Below are positions 8,266-15,683 of a stretch of DNA of 64,000 bases, one piece after another. The first letter of the stretch is position 1; every line of letters begins with the position of its first letter. Position numbers and translations under genes: made by a program. The stretch comes from an uncultured Lachnospiraceae bacterium. GTDB lineage: Bacteria; Bacillota; Clostridia; Lachnospirales; Lachnospiraceae. Under the pieces are notes generated by a model. That model saw only the letters and a program-made list of their open reading frames with translations, searched no databases and was not told the origin of the DNA. The DNA is taken from positions 1 to 64,000 of the forward strand of contig CAMEJJ010000011.1 of assembly GCA_945919795.1 (NCBI GenBank), in the 5' to 3' direction.

Positions 8266-9696
8266 TTATACAGTTCCATGTTTTTTTGCCGGACGATCAT
8301 CTCTTTTGGTAAAAAGCATTTCAAAAGCACCGATTACATATTTTCTTGTATCAGCGGCATCAATGATCTGGTCTACATATCCTCTCTTAGCTGCACCGGC
8401 TGCGCTAGTCTGAGCTTTTTCATATTCTTTTGCTTTTTCTGCAATCACATCTGCACCCTGTCCGTCATAAATGATCTGGGCAGCTGTCTTTGCATCCATG
8501 GCACCAATCTGTGCGCCATCCCATGCGATGGTAAGGTCAGCACCGATTGCTTTTGAATTCATGGCAACATAAGCGCTTCCCATAGCCTGTCCGATAATGA
8601 CATTTACTTTCGGAACAGTTGCATTGGCAAATGCATAGGTAAGCTTTGCAACTGCTTTTGCAATCTTCTTTTCAGAGCACATGGTTGCTTCAAAACCTTT
8701 AACATTTGTTAAAGATAATACCGGAATGCTGAATGCATCACAGAAATTAATAAAGTCTGCAGCTTTTTCAGCACCTTTTGCTGTTAATACCGCATCAAAT
8801 TTTTCTGCGACTTTACCTTCTTCGTCAACCACTTCACAGCGATTTGCCACAGCACCAACGGTAACACCGTTTAATTTGATAAATCCGGTTACCATCTCTT
8901 TTGCATATGCAGCCTTTGTTTCAAAGAACATGTTGTCATCAGCGATAATAGATAATGCAACAGATGTATCACCCACACAGTTTGCAAGCTCAGCAGATGC
9001 ACGATTTAAATCATCGGTGCAATCTACATAAGATGCATCATCTTCATTGTTGCCGGGTAATAAAGAAACCAGTGTGCGAATCTGTGAAAGTACTTCTGCT
9101 TCTTCTGCAACAACATCAACAATACCTGCTTCTGCGCTCTGGAAATCTGCAGCAGCTGTATCGTTTTTCTCTGCATAGTTACCATCTAATGCATTGGGAG
9201 AATTTACAAACAATTTTGCTTTCTTTGCTTCCATGAAAGTAAAATCAGTTAATGTAGGGAATAATGCAAGTCCACCGCCACAGGTACCAAAGATAGCCGT
9301 AATCTGGGGAATCACACCGGAAGCCAATGTCTGTTTCATGTAGATTTCACCAAATGCATTTAATGCATCGGTAGCTTCCTGTAATCTAAGTCCGGCTGAA
9401 TCGATTAAACCGATCACAGGTGCACCTGTCTTTAAAGCCAGATCATAGAGGTTGGCAATTTTCTTTGCGTGCATCTCGCCTACGGTACCGTTTAATACGG
9501 AAGCGTCCTGGCTGTAAACATACACAAGATTGCCATCGATTACTCCGTAGCCGGTAATAACACCGTCCGAAGGAGTTTCTGTTTGTTTCAGATCAAAATC
9601 AGTTGCTCTGGCTGTTACCATGGCACCGATTTCAACGAAACTGTTGTCATCGAGTAAAGCTGCAATTCTTTGACTCGCTTGTGAAGAATTACTCAT
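8266..9696 (-). CDS. Acyl-CoA carboxyltransferase (methylmalonyl-CoA/propionyl-CoA, MmdA/12S type)
   Basis: 476 aa. It has two crotonase-like carboxyltransferase halves. The N-half carries the oxyanion loop GTCGGGLALFP (about 137-147) after SAGLRLQEA, and the C-half carries IIGQAMGSAYVAMNSK (about 367-382). The protein is somewhat shorter than MmdA (about 510-520 aa) and divergent, so the CoA substrate (methylmalonyl, malonyl or glutaconyl) cannot be read from sequence. It is the first gene of the operon and shares the biotin carrier and pump with the 5S-like subunit at the other end. The ribosome binding site is GGAGGTCTG before the ATG. Confidence 0.85.
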   Translation of the reverse strand: MSNSSQASQRIAALLDDNSFVEIGAMVTARATDFDLKQTETPSDGVITGYGVIDGNLVYVYSQDASVLNGTVGEMHAKKIANLYDLALKTGAPVIGLIDSAGLRLQEATDALNAFGEIYMKQTLASGVIPQITAIFGTCGGGLALFPTLTDFTFMEAKKAKLFVNSPNALDGNYAEKNDTAAADFQSAEAGIVDVVAEEAEVLSQIRTLVSLLPGNNEDDASYVDCTDDLNRASAELANCVGDTSVALSIIADDNMFFETKAAYAKEMVTGFIKLNGVTVGAVANRCEVVDEEGKVAEKFDAVLTAKGAEKAADFINFCDAFSIPVLSLTNVKGFEATMCSEKKIAKAVAKLTYAFANATVPKVNVIIGQAMGSAYVAMNSKAIGADLTIAWDGAQIGAMDAKTAAQIIYDGQGADVIAEKAKEYEKAQTSAAGAAKRGYVDQIIDAADTRKYVIGAFEMLFTKRDDRPAKKHGTV

Positions 9697-9779
9697 TTTT
9701 CAGACCTCCATTTTATATTAATAAAAAAAATAACTAGATTTGCGAATGGGCAGAGTAAACCCACTAACGCATCGTTTAG

Positions 9780-9788
9780 AGTATAACA
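9780..9788 (-). promoter_or_regulatory. Candidate extended -10 promoter for the carboxyltransferase operon
   Basis: The minus strand has TGTTATACT, an extended -10 (TGN-TATACT), about 85 bp upstream of the first ATG. No good -35 is visible. An AT-rich stretch lies further upstream. Confidence 0.4.
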
Positions 9789-9835
9789 TAGAATTTGTAG
9801 CACTTCTAGATATATTTTTTATTTTTTTCAACAAA

Positions 9836-11269
9836 TTATTGTGATAAAAACTCTTGTAAAATATAGCATTTCAAGACTTTATCCAAACAATACCGATATG
9901 TATATTTCCCAACACTGTTTTTTACCTTGATTGGAAATACCTTATAGACTTCATCATTAATATATATTTTTTCATATCCGACAATCTCGTTTTTTTGAAC
10001 CGGCGCAGTCACACAATCCTTCATTTCACACTCTGTTTTCACCTTATCCCAATCTGCCAGAAGACAGGAAATCTCCTCTTTTTCCATATATAGTTTCGTT
10101 TCGTCTTCGATTCCACCCGAAACCGCCAGACTATTCGGAATTTCTTCCTGTTCAATATTACGATACCGGTAATTATCTATCCCATAATTCATCAAAGCTT
10201 TTGTATCTGTCCATTTATAATTTTTATGAGGTGGCCAGCCACTTGCCAAAACAACCGAAACCAGTTTAATGCCGTCTCGTTCGATTGCTCCCACAAAGCA
10301 ATATCCGGCTTTATTGGTAAATCCGGTCTTAATTCCAATCGCGCCGGTCATCATATCCAAAAACCGGTCTTTGTTATTCACGGTAAAACTTCTTTGCGTA
10401 GTCAGTTCGTTAAAAGATGCACTTCTTGTAGCAATCAGTTCATCAAACTTCGGATTTTGAATGGCATAGGCAGCTATCTTTGCCAGTTCATATGCCGTCG
10501 TAGAATGTTGTTTTCCGTCTATTTCAGCGTCCAGTCCGTTTGGGGTAATAAAAAAAGTCTGGTTGCACCCCAAATCCCTTGCCTTCTGATTCATCATCTG
10601 CGCAAACCCTTCCACACTCTGTCCGATATGTTCTGCAATCGCAACGGCAGAATCATTGTGCGACTCCAACATGAGAGATTTCATTAAATCCTTTAAATAA
10701 TACTGTTCTCCTTCCCGCATGCCTAGATGAACTTTCGGCATGGAGGCCGCTTTTTTTGATACGGTAACCACATCATCCATGTTTCCGTTCTCCAGTGCTA
10801 TGATTGCCGTCATGATTTTCGTTGTAGATGCCATGGGCATAATCTGATCTGCGTTTTTTTCATATAAAATACGATTATTGGTTGCATCCAATAAAACTGC
10901 GGAAAGTGCATAGAGTTTTACATCCGGTTGCTCTGCTTTACTCTCTGCCTGCCCAGATTCACTCTCCGTCTGTTTCATTTCTTCCTCTGTCTGCTCCGGT
11001 TCACTCTCTGTCTGCTCCGGTTCTATCTCTGCCTGCTCTAGTTCTATCTCTGCCTGCTCGATATTACTCTCCGTCTGCTCCAATTCATACTCTGTCTGTT
11101 CAGCATTCGTTAATTTCATCTTATTTTCCACCACATAATCGTTTGCCCAGACAGATGTTGGGACATAGAGAAAAAAAATAAGATTTAAAAAAAGAAAAAA
11201 GCTCAAAAAAAGAAATTTCATCTTTTCCTGACCTTTTTGTCTTTTCTGTCTTTGTTTGAAATCCATCAT
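9836..11269 (-). CDS. D-alanyl-D-alanine carboxypeptidase (peptidase S11) with heptapeptide repeats
   Basis: 477 aa from the ATG at 11269 (GGAG, 8-nt spacing). A start at the ATG at 11221, just before the signal peptide and after AGGAAAAG, is equally credible. The signal segment FLFLSFFLFLNLIFFLYV is followed by a mature N-terminus made of nine seven-residue Glu/Gln-rich repeats (residues about 55-117). The S11 domain has S148-T-T-K151 (SxxK), S203-H-N205 (SxN) and K314-T-G. These are the catalytic motifs of DD-carboxypeptidases that trim peptidoglycan pentapeptides. It ends with a PBP5 C-terminal-like region without a clear amphipathic anchor. It follows scpB by about 40 bp and is probably in the scpAB operon. 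Confidence 0.88.
   Translation of the reverse strand: MMDFKQRQKRQKGQEKMKFLFLSFFLFLNLIFFLYVPTSVWANDYVVENKMKLTNAEQTEYELEQTESNIEQAEIELEQAEIEPEQTESEPEQTEEEMKQTESESGQAESKAEQPDVKLYALSAVLLDATNNRILYEKNADQIMPMASTTKIMTAIIALENGNMDDVVTVSKKAASMPKVHLGMREGEQYYLKDLMKSLMLESHNDSAVAIAEHIGQSVEGFAQMMNQKARDLGCNQTFFITPNGLDAEIDGKQHSTTAYELAKIAAYAIQNPKFDELIATRSASFNELTTQRSFTVNNKDRFLDMMTGAIGIKTGFTNKAGYCFVGAIERDGIKLVSVVLASGWPPHKNYKWTDTKALMNYGIDNYRYRNIEQEEIPNSLAVSGGIEDETKLYMEKEEISCLLADWDKVKTECEMKDCVTAPVQKNEIVGYEKIYINDEVYKVFPIKVKNSVGKYTYRYCLDKVLKCYILQEFLSQ
10919..11107 (-). repeat. 21-nt tandem coding repeat in the carboxypeptidase gene
   Basis: About nine head-to-tail 21-nt units encode variants of ELEQTES / EIEPEQT. Frame is kept because each unit is seven codons. 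Such repeats vary in copy number by slippage and lengthen the spacer between the exported N-terminus and the catalytic domain. Confidence 0.8.
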
Positions 11270-11310
11270 CCGAATCACTCCGTTTTTGTAAAGTATATTC
11301 AGATGGTTTC

Positions 11311-11883
11311 CTAAATATCCAATTTTAACTGCACTTCCTTTTCCGCCTGCTCACGAAACTCCTCCATACGATCGGTATTCATGCGCGGAAGATCTTCGAT
11401 GCTGGTAACACCAAAAGAACGTAAGAATTGTTCGGTTGTGCCAAACAAAATCGGTTTTCCCGGTGCATCCATTCTGCCGACTTCCGTAATCAGATCAAAT
11501 TCAATCAGCCGGTTAATCGCATGGTCACAGCTGACACCTCGTATTTTTTCGATTTCAATACGGGTTACCGGCTGCTTATAAGCCACGATAGACAAGGTTT
11601 CCAACAACGAATCCGTTAACGTATATTTACGTGGAGTTGCGGCGATTTTAATCAGCCAATCATACATTTCAGGTTTGGAACACATCTGATAGGCACCATC
11701 CAGTTCCATGATGGTAATTCCCTTCGTTTCATCCTGATCGTATGCTTCTTTCATTTCTTTTAAAAGTGTTTTTACGACTTTGGGCTTAACATCCAAAACC
11801 TGCGCCAGTCTTTCTGCTTCCACGGATTCTCCCATGGTAAACAATACCGACTCTAAAATCGCTTTTTGTTTTTCTTTTTCCAA
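11311..11883 (-). CDS. scpB: Segregation and condensation protein B
   Basis: 190 aa from a TTG at 11883, placed 10 nt after the AAAGGAGG embedded in the end of scpA. The longer reading to 11940 only extends into scpA. Two winged-helix domains are visible (AILESVLFTMGESVEAERLAQVL and LLETLSIVAYKQPVTRIEIEKIRGV), with the family-typical GRMDAPGKPILFGTT. ScpB binds ScpA and SMC to form the condensin that compacts and segregates the chromosome. One base separates it from the scpA stop, which implies translational coupling. Confidence 0.93.
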   Translation of the reverse strand: MEKEKQKAILESVLFTMGESVEAERLAQVLDVKPKVVKTLLKEMKEAYDQDETKGITIMELDGAYQMCSKPEMYDWLIKIAATPRKYTLTDSLLETLSIVAYKQPVTRIEIEKIRGVSCDHAINRLIEFDLITEVGRMDAPGKPILFGTTEQFLRSFGVTSIEDLPRMNTDRMEEFREQAEKEVQLKLDI

Positions 11884-11884
11884 A

Positions 11885-12634
11885 TTATGCTGCCTCCTTT
11901 GAGGTAATATAGATATCCTCAAAAGCATCTTCCTGCTCAATCATAATTTCACCGATTTTCATTAATTCCAAAATAACCAGAAATGTCACAATCACTTCCA
12001 TTTTGGAATTCTGTTTTTCCAGTAAATTGCGAAAACTGCAATGCTTCTGTAACCGAATCAAATCCTGCACATAAATCATTTTGGCATCCATATCCACTTC
12101 ATCCTTTTCAATCTTACCGAATTTAGAACGGATAGGGTCAATCTTATCTTCGCGTTTTTTCATGACACTCTCAAAAATTGAGCGAAGTCCCGCAAGATTC
12201 TGTCCGCCGATTAATTCGTCATAATCAAGCGGTGGAACATATTCGGCTACTTCTTTGGGTAGTGTACGCTCCTTAAACCATACTTTCTGTGCATCCTGAT
12301 ACTTGTCCTTTAATTCAAAAGACATATATTTGTACATCTTATACTCCAACAATTTCTGTACAAGCTCTGCTCTGGGATCTTCTTCATTTCCTTCTTCATC
12401 AACCTCTTTGGGAAGGAGCATTCTGCACTTGATATCGATTAATGTTGCAGCCATGACCAGAAATTCACTCATGATATTCATATCTTCATGATGCAGATTT
12501 CTGACATATTCCAGATATTGATCCGTAATCTCAACGATAGGAATGTCATAGATATCAACTTTATTTTTTTCAATCAGATGAAGCAAAAGATCCAGAGGAC
12601 CTTCAAACACCTGCAATTTCACAGCCAGACTCAT
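11885..12634 (-). CDS. scpA: Segregation and condensation protein A (kleisin)
   Basis: 249 aa, typical length. It has the N-terminal kleisin signature VFEGPLDLLLHLIEKNKVDIYDIPI and a C-terminal winged helix (VIVTFLVILELMKIGEIMIEQE) that closes the SMC ring. The ribosome binding site AAGAGGTAATGCT precedes the ATG. It is the first gene of a likely scpA-scpB-carboxypeptidase operon. Confidence 0.95.
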   Translation of the reverse strand: MSLAVKLQVFEGPLDLLLHLIEKNKVDIYDIPIVEITDQYLEYVRNLHHEDMNIMSEFLVMAATLIDIKCRMLLPKEVDEEGNEEDPRAELVQKLLEYKMYKYMSFELKDKYQDAQKVWFKERTLPKEVAEYVPPLDYDELIGGQNLAGLRSIFESVMKKREDKIDPIRSKFGKIEKDEVDMDAKMIYVQDLIRLQKHCSFRNLLEKQNSKMEVIVTFLVILELMKIGEIMIEQEDAFEDIYITSKEAA

Positions 12635-12666
12635 AGCATTACCTCTTTTCGCATATGTGCCAGATA

Positions 12667-12695
12667 ATAATACTACATATTGTGTTTGATTGCAA
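12667..12695 (-). promoter_or_regulatory. Predicted promoter of scpAB
   Basis: The minus strand carries TTGCAA (12690-12695), a 17-bp spacer and TATTAT (12667-12672), about 35 bp before the scpA ATG. Confidence 0.6.
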
Positions 12696-12734
12696 GCACC
12701 AAACTAGATATAGACAGTTATGTAAATCAAAATT

Positions 12735-13601
12735 TTATTTGTCTGTTTCAGGAGACACGAAAACCTCAATCAGTTCCCCCGGATTTAAAAAGCGGACCGG
12801 AATGGTATGACAGCCAAGTCCTCTGCTCAAAATCATAGTAGTCTTATTTTTTACAAATAATCCACCGTCGTATTTGGGAAACAATCTGAATTTGGGAGAA
12901 ATCAATCCACCGAAAAACGGAATTCTGGCAACTCCACCGTGCACATGTCCGGAAAGAACCAAATCCACACCGCTTTTTGCATAATTTTCAAAATACTCCG
13001 GGTTATGCGCTAGCAAAATCGTAAAGCAATCCTGTTCAGCCTTTCCGATTTTTTGCAAGGTATAATCAAACGGCATTTTTGGCATCTTCCATTTCCGATA
13101 ATACATCCGATCAATTTCCAACCCATAAACCTTCACATCCTTCCGGTGAGTAACGGTGCTTCCGGTATACAGACGGACAATCCCCATGTTTCGAATCTTT
13201 TCTTCATATGCAGCGGACATATTCCCATATTTTTCTGTATCTATTCGCATACGATATTCATGATTTCCACTGCCATAGTAAACCGGATATTTTTCAGACA
13301 ATGACTTTAAAAAGGCAATCGTATCATCAAATTGTCTTCCGGGAAGCGCGGTAATCATATCTCCTGCAATATAAACCGCCTCCGGTTTGATTTTATCGAT
13401 AGCAGCGAGCAGTTTTTGGTTTTGATATCCGAAGGCTTTATCATGTAAATCCGAAAGAACCACAAAATGGTACGGAGATTTTATCTTTGTACTATTTAGC
13501 TCATATCGCTTAACCACAAAATGTGTCGTATCATATAGAATATCCAGACAGACAAATGCAGCCACAAAGCCAAAGGCTTTAAATAACCAACTCTTTTTCA
13601 T
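12735..13601 (-). CDS. Membrane-anchored calcineurin-like metallophosphoesterase
   Basis: 288 aa. One N-terminal hydrophobic helix (residues 7-23) anchors a calcineurin-type phosphoesterase whose metal-binding set is complete: D51-x-H53, GD81, GN113-H114-E, H199 and GH219-x-H221-GG. This matches the YkuE/YaeI group, proposed to act on lipid-linked phosphates such as UDP-diacylglucosamine-type substrates. The actual substrate here is unknown. The catalytic domain should lie on the outer face if the helix is a signal anchor. Confidence 0.85.
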   Translation of the reverse strand: MKKSWLFKAFGFVAAFVCLDILYDTTHFVVKRYELNSTKIKSPYHFVVLSDLHDKAFGYQNQKLLAAIDKIKPEAVYIAGDMITALPGRQFDDTIAFLKSLSEKYPVYYGSGNHEYRMRIDTEKYGNMSAAYEEKIRNMGIVRLYTGSTVTHRKDVKVYGLEIDRMYYRKWKMPKMPFDYTLQKIGKAEQDCFTILLAHNPEYFENYAKSGVDLVLSGHVHGGVARIPFFGGLISPKFRLFPKYDGGLFVKNKTTMILSRGLGCHTIPVRFLNPGELIEVFVSPETDK

Positions 13602-13647
13602 TCTTTCCTCTTTTCCTCACATTACGGATGTATCCTAAGACAAGATT

Positions 13648-13677
13648 AGTATAGCATGCACGTTATCCCAACGTCAA
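13648..13677 (-). promoter_or_regulatory. Predicted promoter of the metallophosphoesterase gene
   Basis: TTGACG (13672-13677) overlaps the stop of the upstream carboxypeptidase gene. An 18-bp spacer leads to TATACT (13648-13653) on the minus strand. Confidence 0.55.
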
Positions 13678-14828
13678 AAATAGAATTTCAGTATCTGTTT
13701 TAAATAATCGCCATATTTTGCTTCTTTCACGTACGAATTATATAAAATATTGACACTTCCGATCTTATTACCGTTTAAAAAGTAAATCATTTCTCCCGCT
13801 TTTCCATCTTTTTCAATCGGTGCGTCATGGGTATCGGAAAGGCGAAGTTCCTTTTGTACCCCGGATAAATCGCTTCCATGGACATCCAGATAAGAAAAAT
13901 GATTTTCGTATCTCAAATCAACCGTCTTTTCAATTCCGCCTCTAACCTCTACCTCGGGAAGATCATCCGTCTGGTCATCAGTATATACCTGACTGACAGA
14001 AAATCCATATTGAAACATTTTTATGGCATCTGCAAAGCGAACTTTGTGGTCCGGTGCAGCCATGACCACCGCTATCAGATCAATCCCATCCTTTGAAGCC
14101 GTTCCCGAATAGCAATATTTGGCACTTGATGTTGATCCCGTTTTTAATCCCGTTGAATACGGATATTGACGTAAAAGCTTATTTGTACTTGTTAATGTAA
14201 AGGTACTGGAACCCCTCACCGTATTATGCACAATATCTTCCATCCAGATTTTTGTATAATCATATATTTTTGGATATTTGGTAATCAGTTCTCTGGACAT
14301 GATGGCAACATTTCTGGCGCTTGTAATATGACTGTCCGAATCTGTTAGTCCGCAACAGTCTTCAAAATGAGTTGCCGTCATATTAAGTTCATTTGCTTTT
14401 TCATTCATCCATCCCACAAATGCTTCTTCACTACCTGCAATATGCTCTGCCATGGCAACTGCCGCATCATTTCCGCTGGCAACGGCAATACATTTGATCA
14501 GTGTATCCACGGTCTGTACTTCTCCTGCTTCCAAAAAGACCTGACTTCCGCCCATGGACTGGGCATACGCACTGGTCACAACCTCATCCTCCAAATGAAT
14601 TTGTCCTTTTTCTAAAGCCTCAAACGTTAATAACAGTGTCATAATCTTAGTGATACTTGCCGGTTTTAAGGGTTGATCCGCATTCTTTTCATAAATTACT
14701 TCACCGGTTGTTGCCTCCACTAAAATGGCAGAAGGAGAATCAATTTCAAGCTCTGCCGCATTCACATTCTCTGCCAAAAAAAGAAAACATATCATTCCAC
14801 TTATCATACAGAAAATCAATCGTTTCAT
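13674..14828 (-). CDS. dacF: D-alanyl-D-alanine carboxypeptidase (DacF/PBP5 type, peptidase S11)
   Basis: 384 aa. A signal peptide (about 1-25, ending NVNA|AELEI) is followed by a complete S11 domain: S58-I-T-K61, S118-G-N120 and K229-T-G. The PBP5 C-terminal beta domain (EVEVRGGIEKTVDLR onward) and a short C-terminal amphipathic segment (YGDYLKQILKFYF) that could dock on the membrane complete it. It trims the terminal D-Ala from peptidoglycan stem peptides. It is a paralogue of the carboxypeptidase at 9.8-11.3 kb but lacks the repeats. The specific DacF label is by overall resemblance. Confidence 0.88.
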   Translation of the reverse strand: MKRLIFCMISGMICFLFLAENVNAAELEIDSPSAILVEATTGEVIYEKNADQPLKPASITKIMTLLLTFEALEKGQIHLEDEVVTSAYAQSMGGSQVFLEAGEVQTVDTLIKCIAVASGNDAAVAMAEHIAGSEEAFVGWMNEKANELNMTATHFEDCCGLTDSDSHITSARNVAIMSRELITKYPKIYDYTKIWMEDIVHNTVRGSSTFTLTSTNKLLRQYPYSTGLKTGSTSSAKYCYSGTASKDGIDLIAVVMAAPDHKVRFADAIKMFQYGFSVSQVYTDDQTDDLPEVEVRGGIEKTVDLRYENHFSYLDVHGSDLSGVQKELRLSDTHDAPIEKDGKAGEMIYFLNGNKIGSVNILYNSYVKEAKYGDYLKQILKFYF

Positions 14829-14943
14829 ATTTTCTAATCCGCATTTTATTTTGTTACTACTATCTTAATCAGTCGGCAAGAAAAATATGCCCCTTTCTCA
14901 TTTTTTATGATTCACAACTTTGAGAACATAGCTTGGGAATATA

Positions 14944-15173
14944 GCAAGTCGTCCTTACAGAAATTTATATCTTTGCCGCCGGCTTTTACGAGGTTTTGTG
15001 ACTTTCTTAGTGGCATGGCGAACAAAATAGAATGCCCGGTTTCAACTGTCCGAAGACGAAGTCTGAGTTTTGAAACCGGGCATTTAATAACATTTTGTGA
15101 GCATGCCACTTAGAAAGTCTAAAAACCGAAGTACGAGGCGGCAAAGATATAAATTTCTGTAAGGACGACTTGC
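14944..15173. repeat. 230-bp long-palindrome element with 37-bp perfect terminal inverted repeats
   Basis: Positions 14944-14980 and 15137-15173 are perfect inverted copies (37 bp). A second perfect inverted pair of 15 bp lies at 15031-15045 and 15070-15084. The segments between them are imperfectly complementary, so the whole element can fold into one long hairpin. It has no convincing coding capacity: the short ORFs on both strands are products of the symmetry. I see no clear target-site duplication. It occupies most of the 406-bp gap between dacF and rpsU. It may be a MITE or a structured RNA. Confidence 0.85.
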
Positions 15174-15192
15174 ATCCCGCAAAGGGAATCAT

Positions 15193-15224
15193 AAAAAAGA
15201 CACCCGGCTTTATACCGAGTGTCT
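15193..15224 (-). terminator. Intrinsic terminator of rpsU
   Basis: A 10-bp stem (AGACACTCGG/CCGGGTGTCT with one G-U pair, 15198-15207 with 15215-15224) is followed on the minus strand by six U. It starts 11 bp past the rpsU stop. Confidence 0.9.
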
Positions 15225-15234
15225 CTAACTTTAA

Positions 15235-15411
15235 TTAGTTATATTTGCGTTTGCGTGCGGCTTCAGATTTTTTCTTACGTTTTACGCTGGGTTTCTCATA
15301 ATGCTCTCTTTTGCGGATTTCCTGCTGAATACCTGCTTTTGCACAGCTTCTTTTGAAACGACGTAAAGCGCTATCTAAAGTCTCGTTCTCTTTTACGATT
15401 ACGTTTGACAT
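15235..15411 (-). CDS. rpsU: 30S ribosomal protein S21
   Basis: 58 aa, starting [20 protein letters not shown] and ending with the basic tail typical of bS21 ([19 protein letters not shown]). S21 joins the 30S platform near the anti-Shine-Dalgarno. The ATG follows AGGTGTGATTT. The gene has its own promoter and terminator, so it is monocistronic. Confidence 0.97.
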   Translation of the reverse strand: MSNVIVKENETLDSALRRFKRSCAKAGIQQEIRKREHYEKPSVKRKKKSEAARKRKYN

Positions 15412-15496
15412 AAATCACACCTGACCTCCCTTCAGTCCCTTCAAGTATCACGACTGCTGGGTAATTATTATGCATATTCGCACATGCACAATAAAG

Positions 15497-15524
15497 ATTA
15501 TAACACAATTCCCGTATCCGTCAA
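15497..15524 (-). promoter_or_regulatory. Strong predicted promoter of rpsU
   Basis: The minus strand carries TTGACG (15519-15524), a 16-bp spacer and a consensus TATAAT (15497-15502), giving an 80-nt leader. The rest of 15412-15683 shows nothing else I can name. Confidence 0.75.
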
Positions 15525-15683
15525 CTGTTTTTTCCGGTATAACACGAAAAAATGTAGAAAAACTTGGAAAAAATCATCGTCACATCATGACAATCACTTA
15601 CATTTCAATCCTTTCTCCGATTTATATTTCCGGAAAGAGTACATGAAAATCATTGGAAACGCAAATAAAGCAAGAGATATATT

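Noticed and set aside
14907-15192. Short ORFs on both strands within the palindromic element
   Set aside because: They arise from the inverted repeat symmetry, have no ribosome binding sites and read as low-information sequence.
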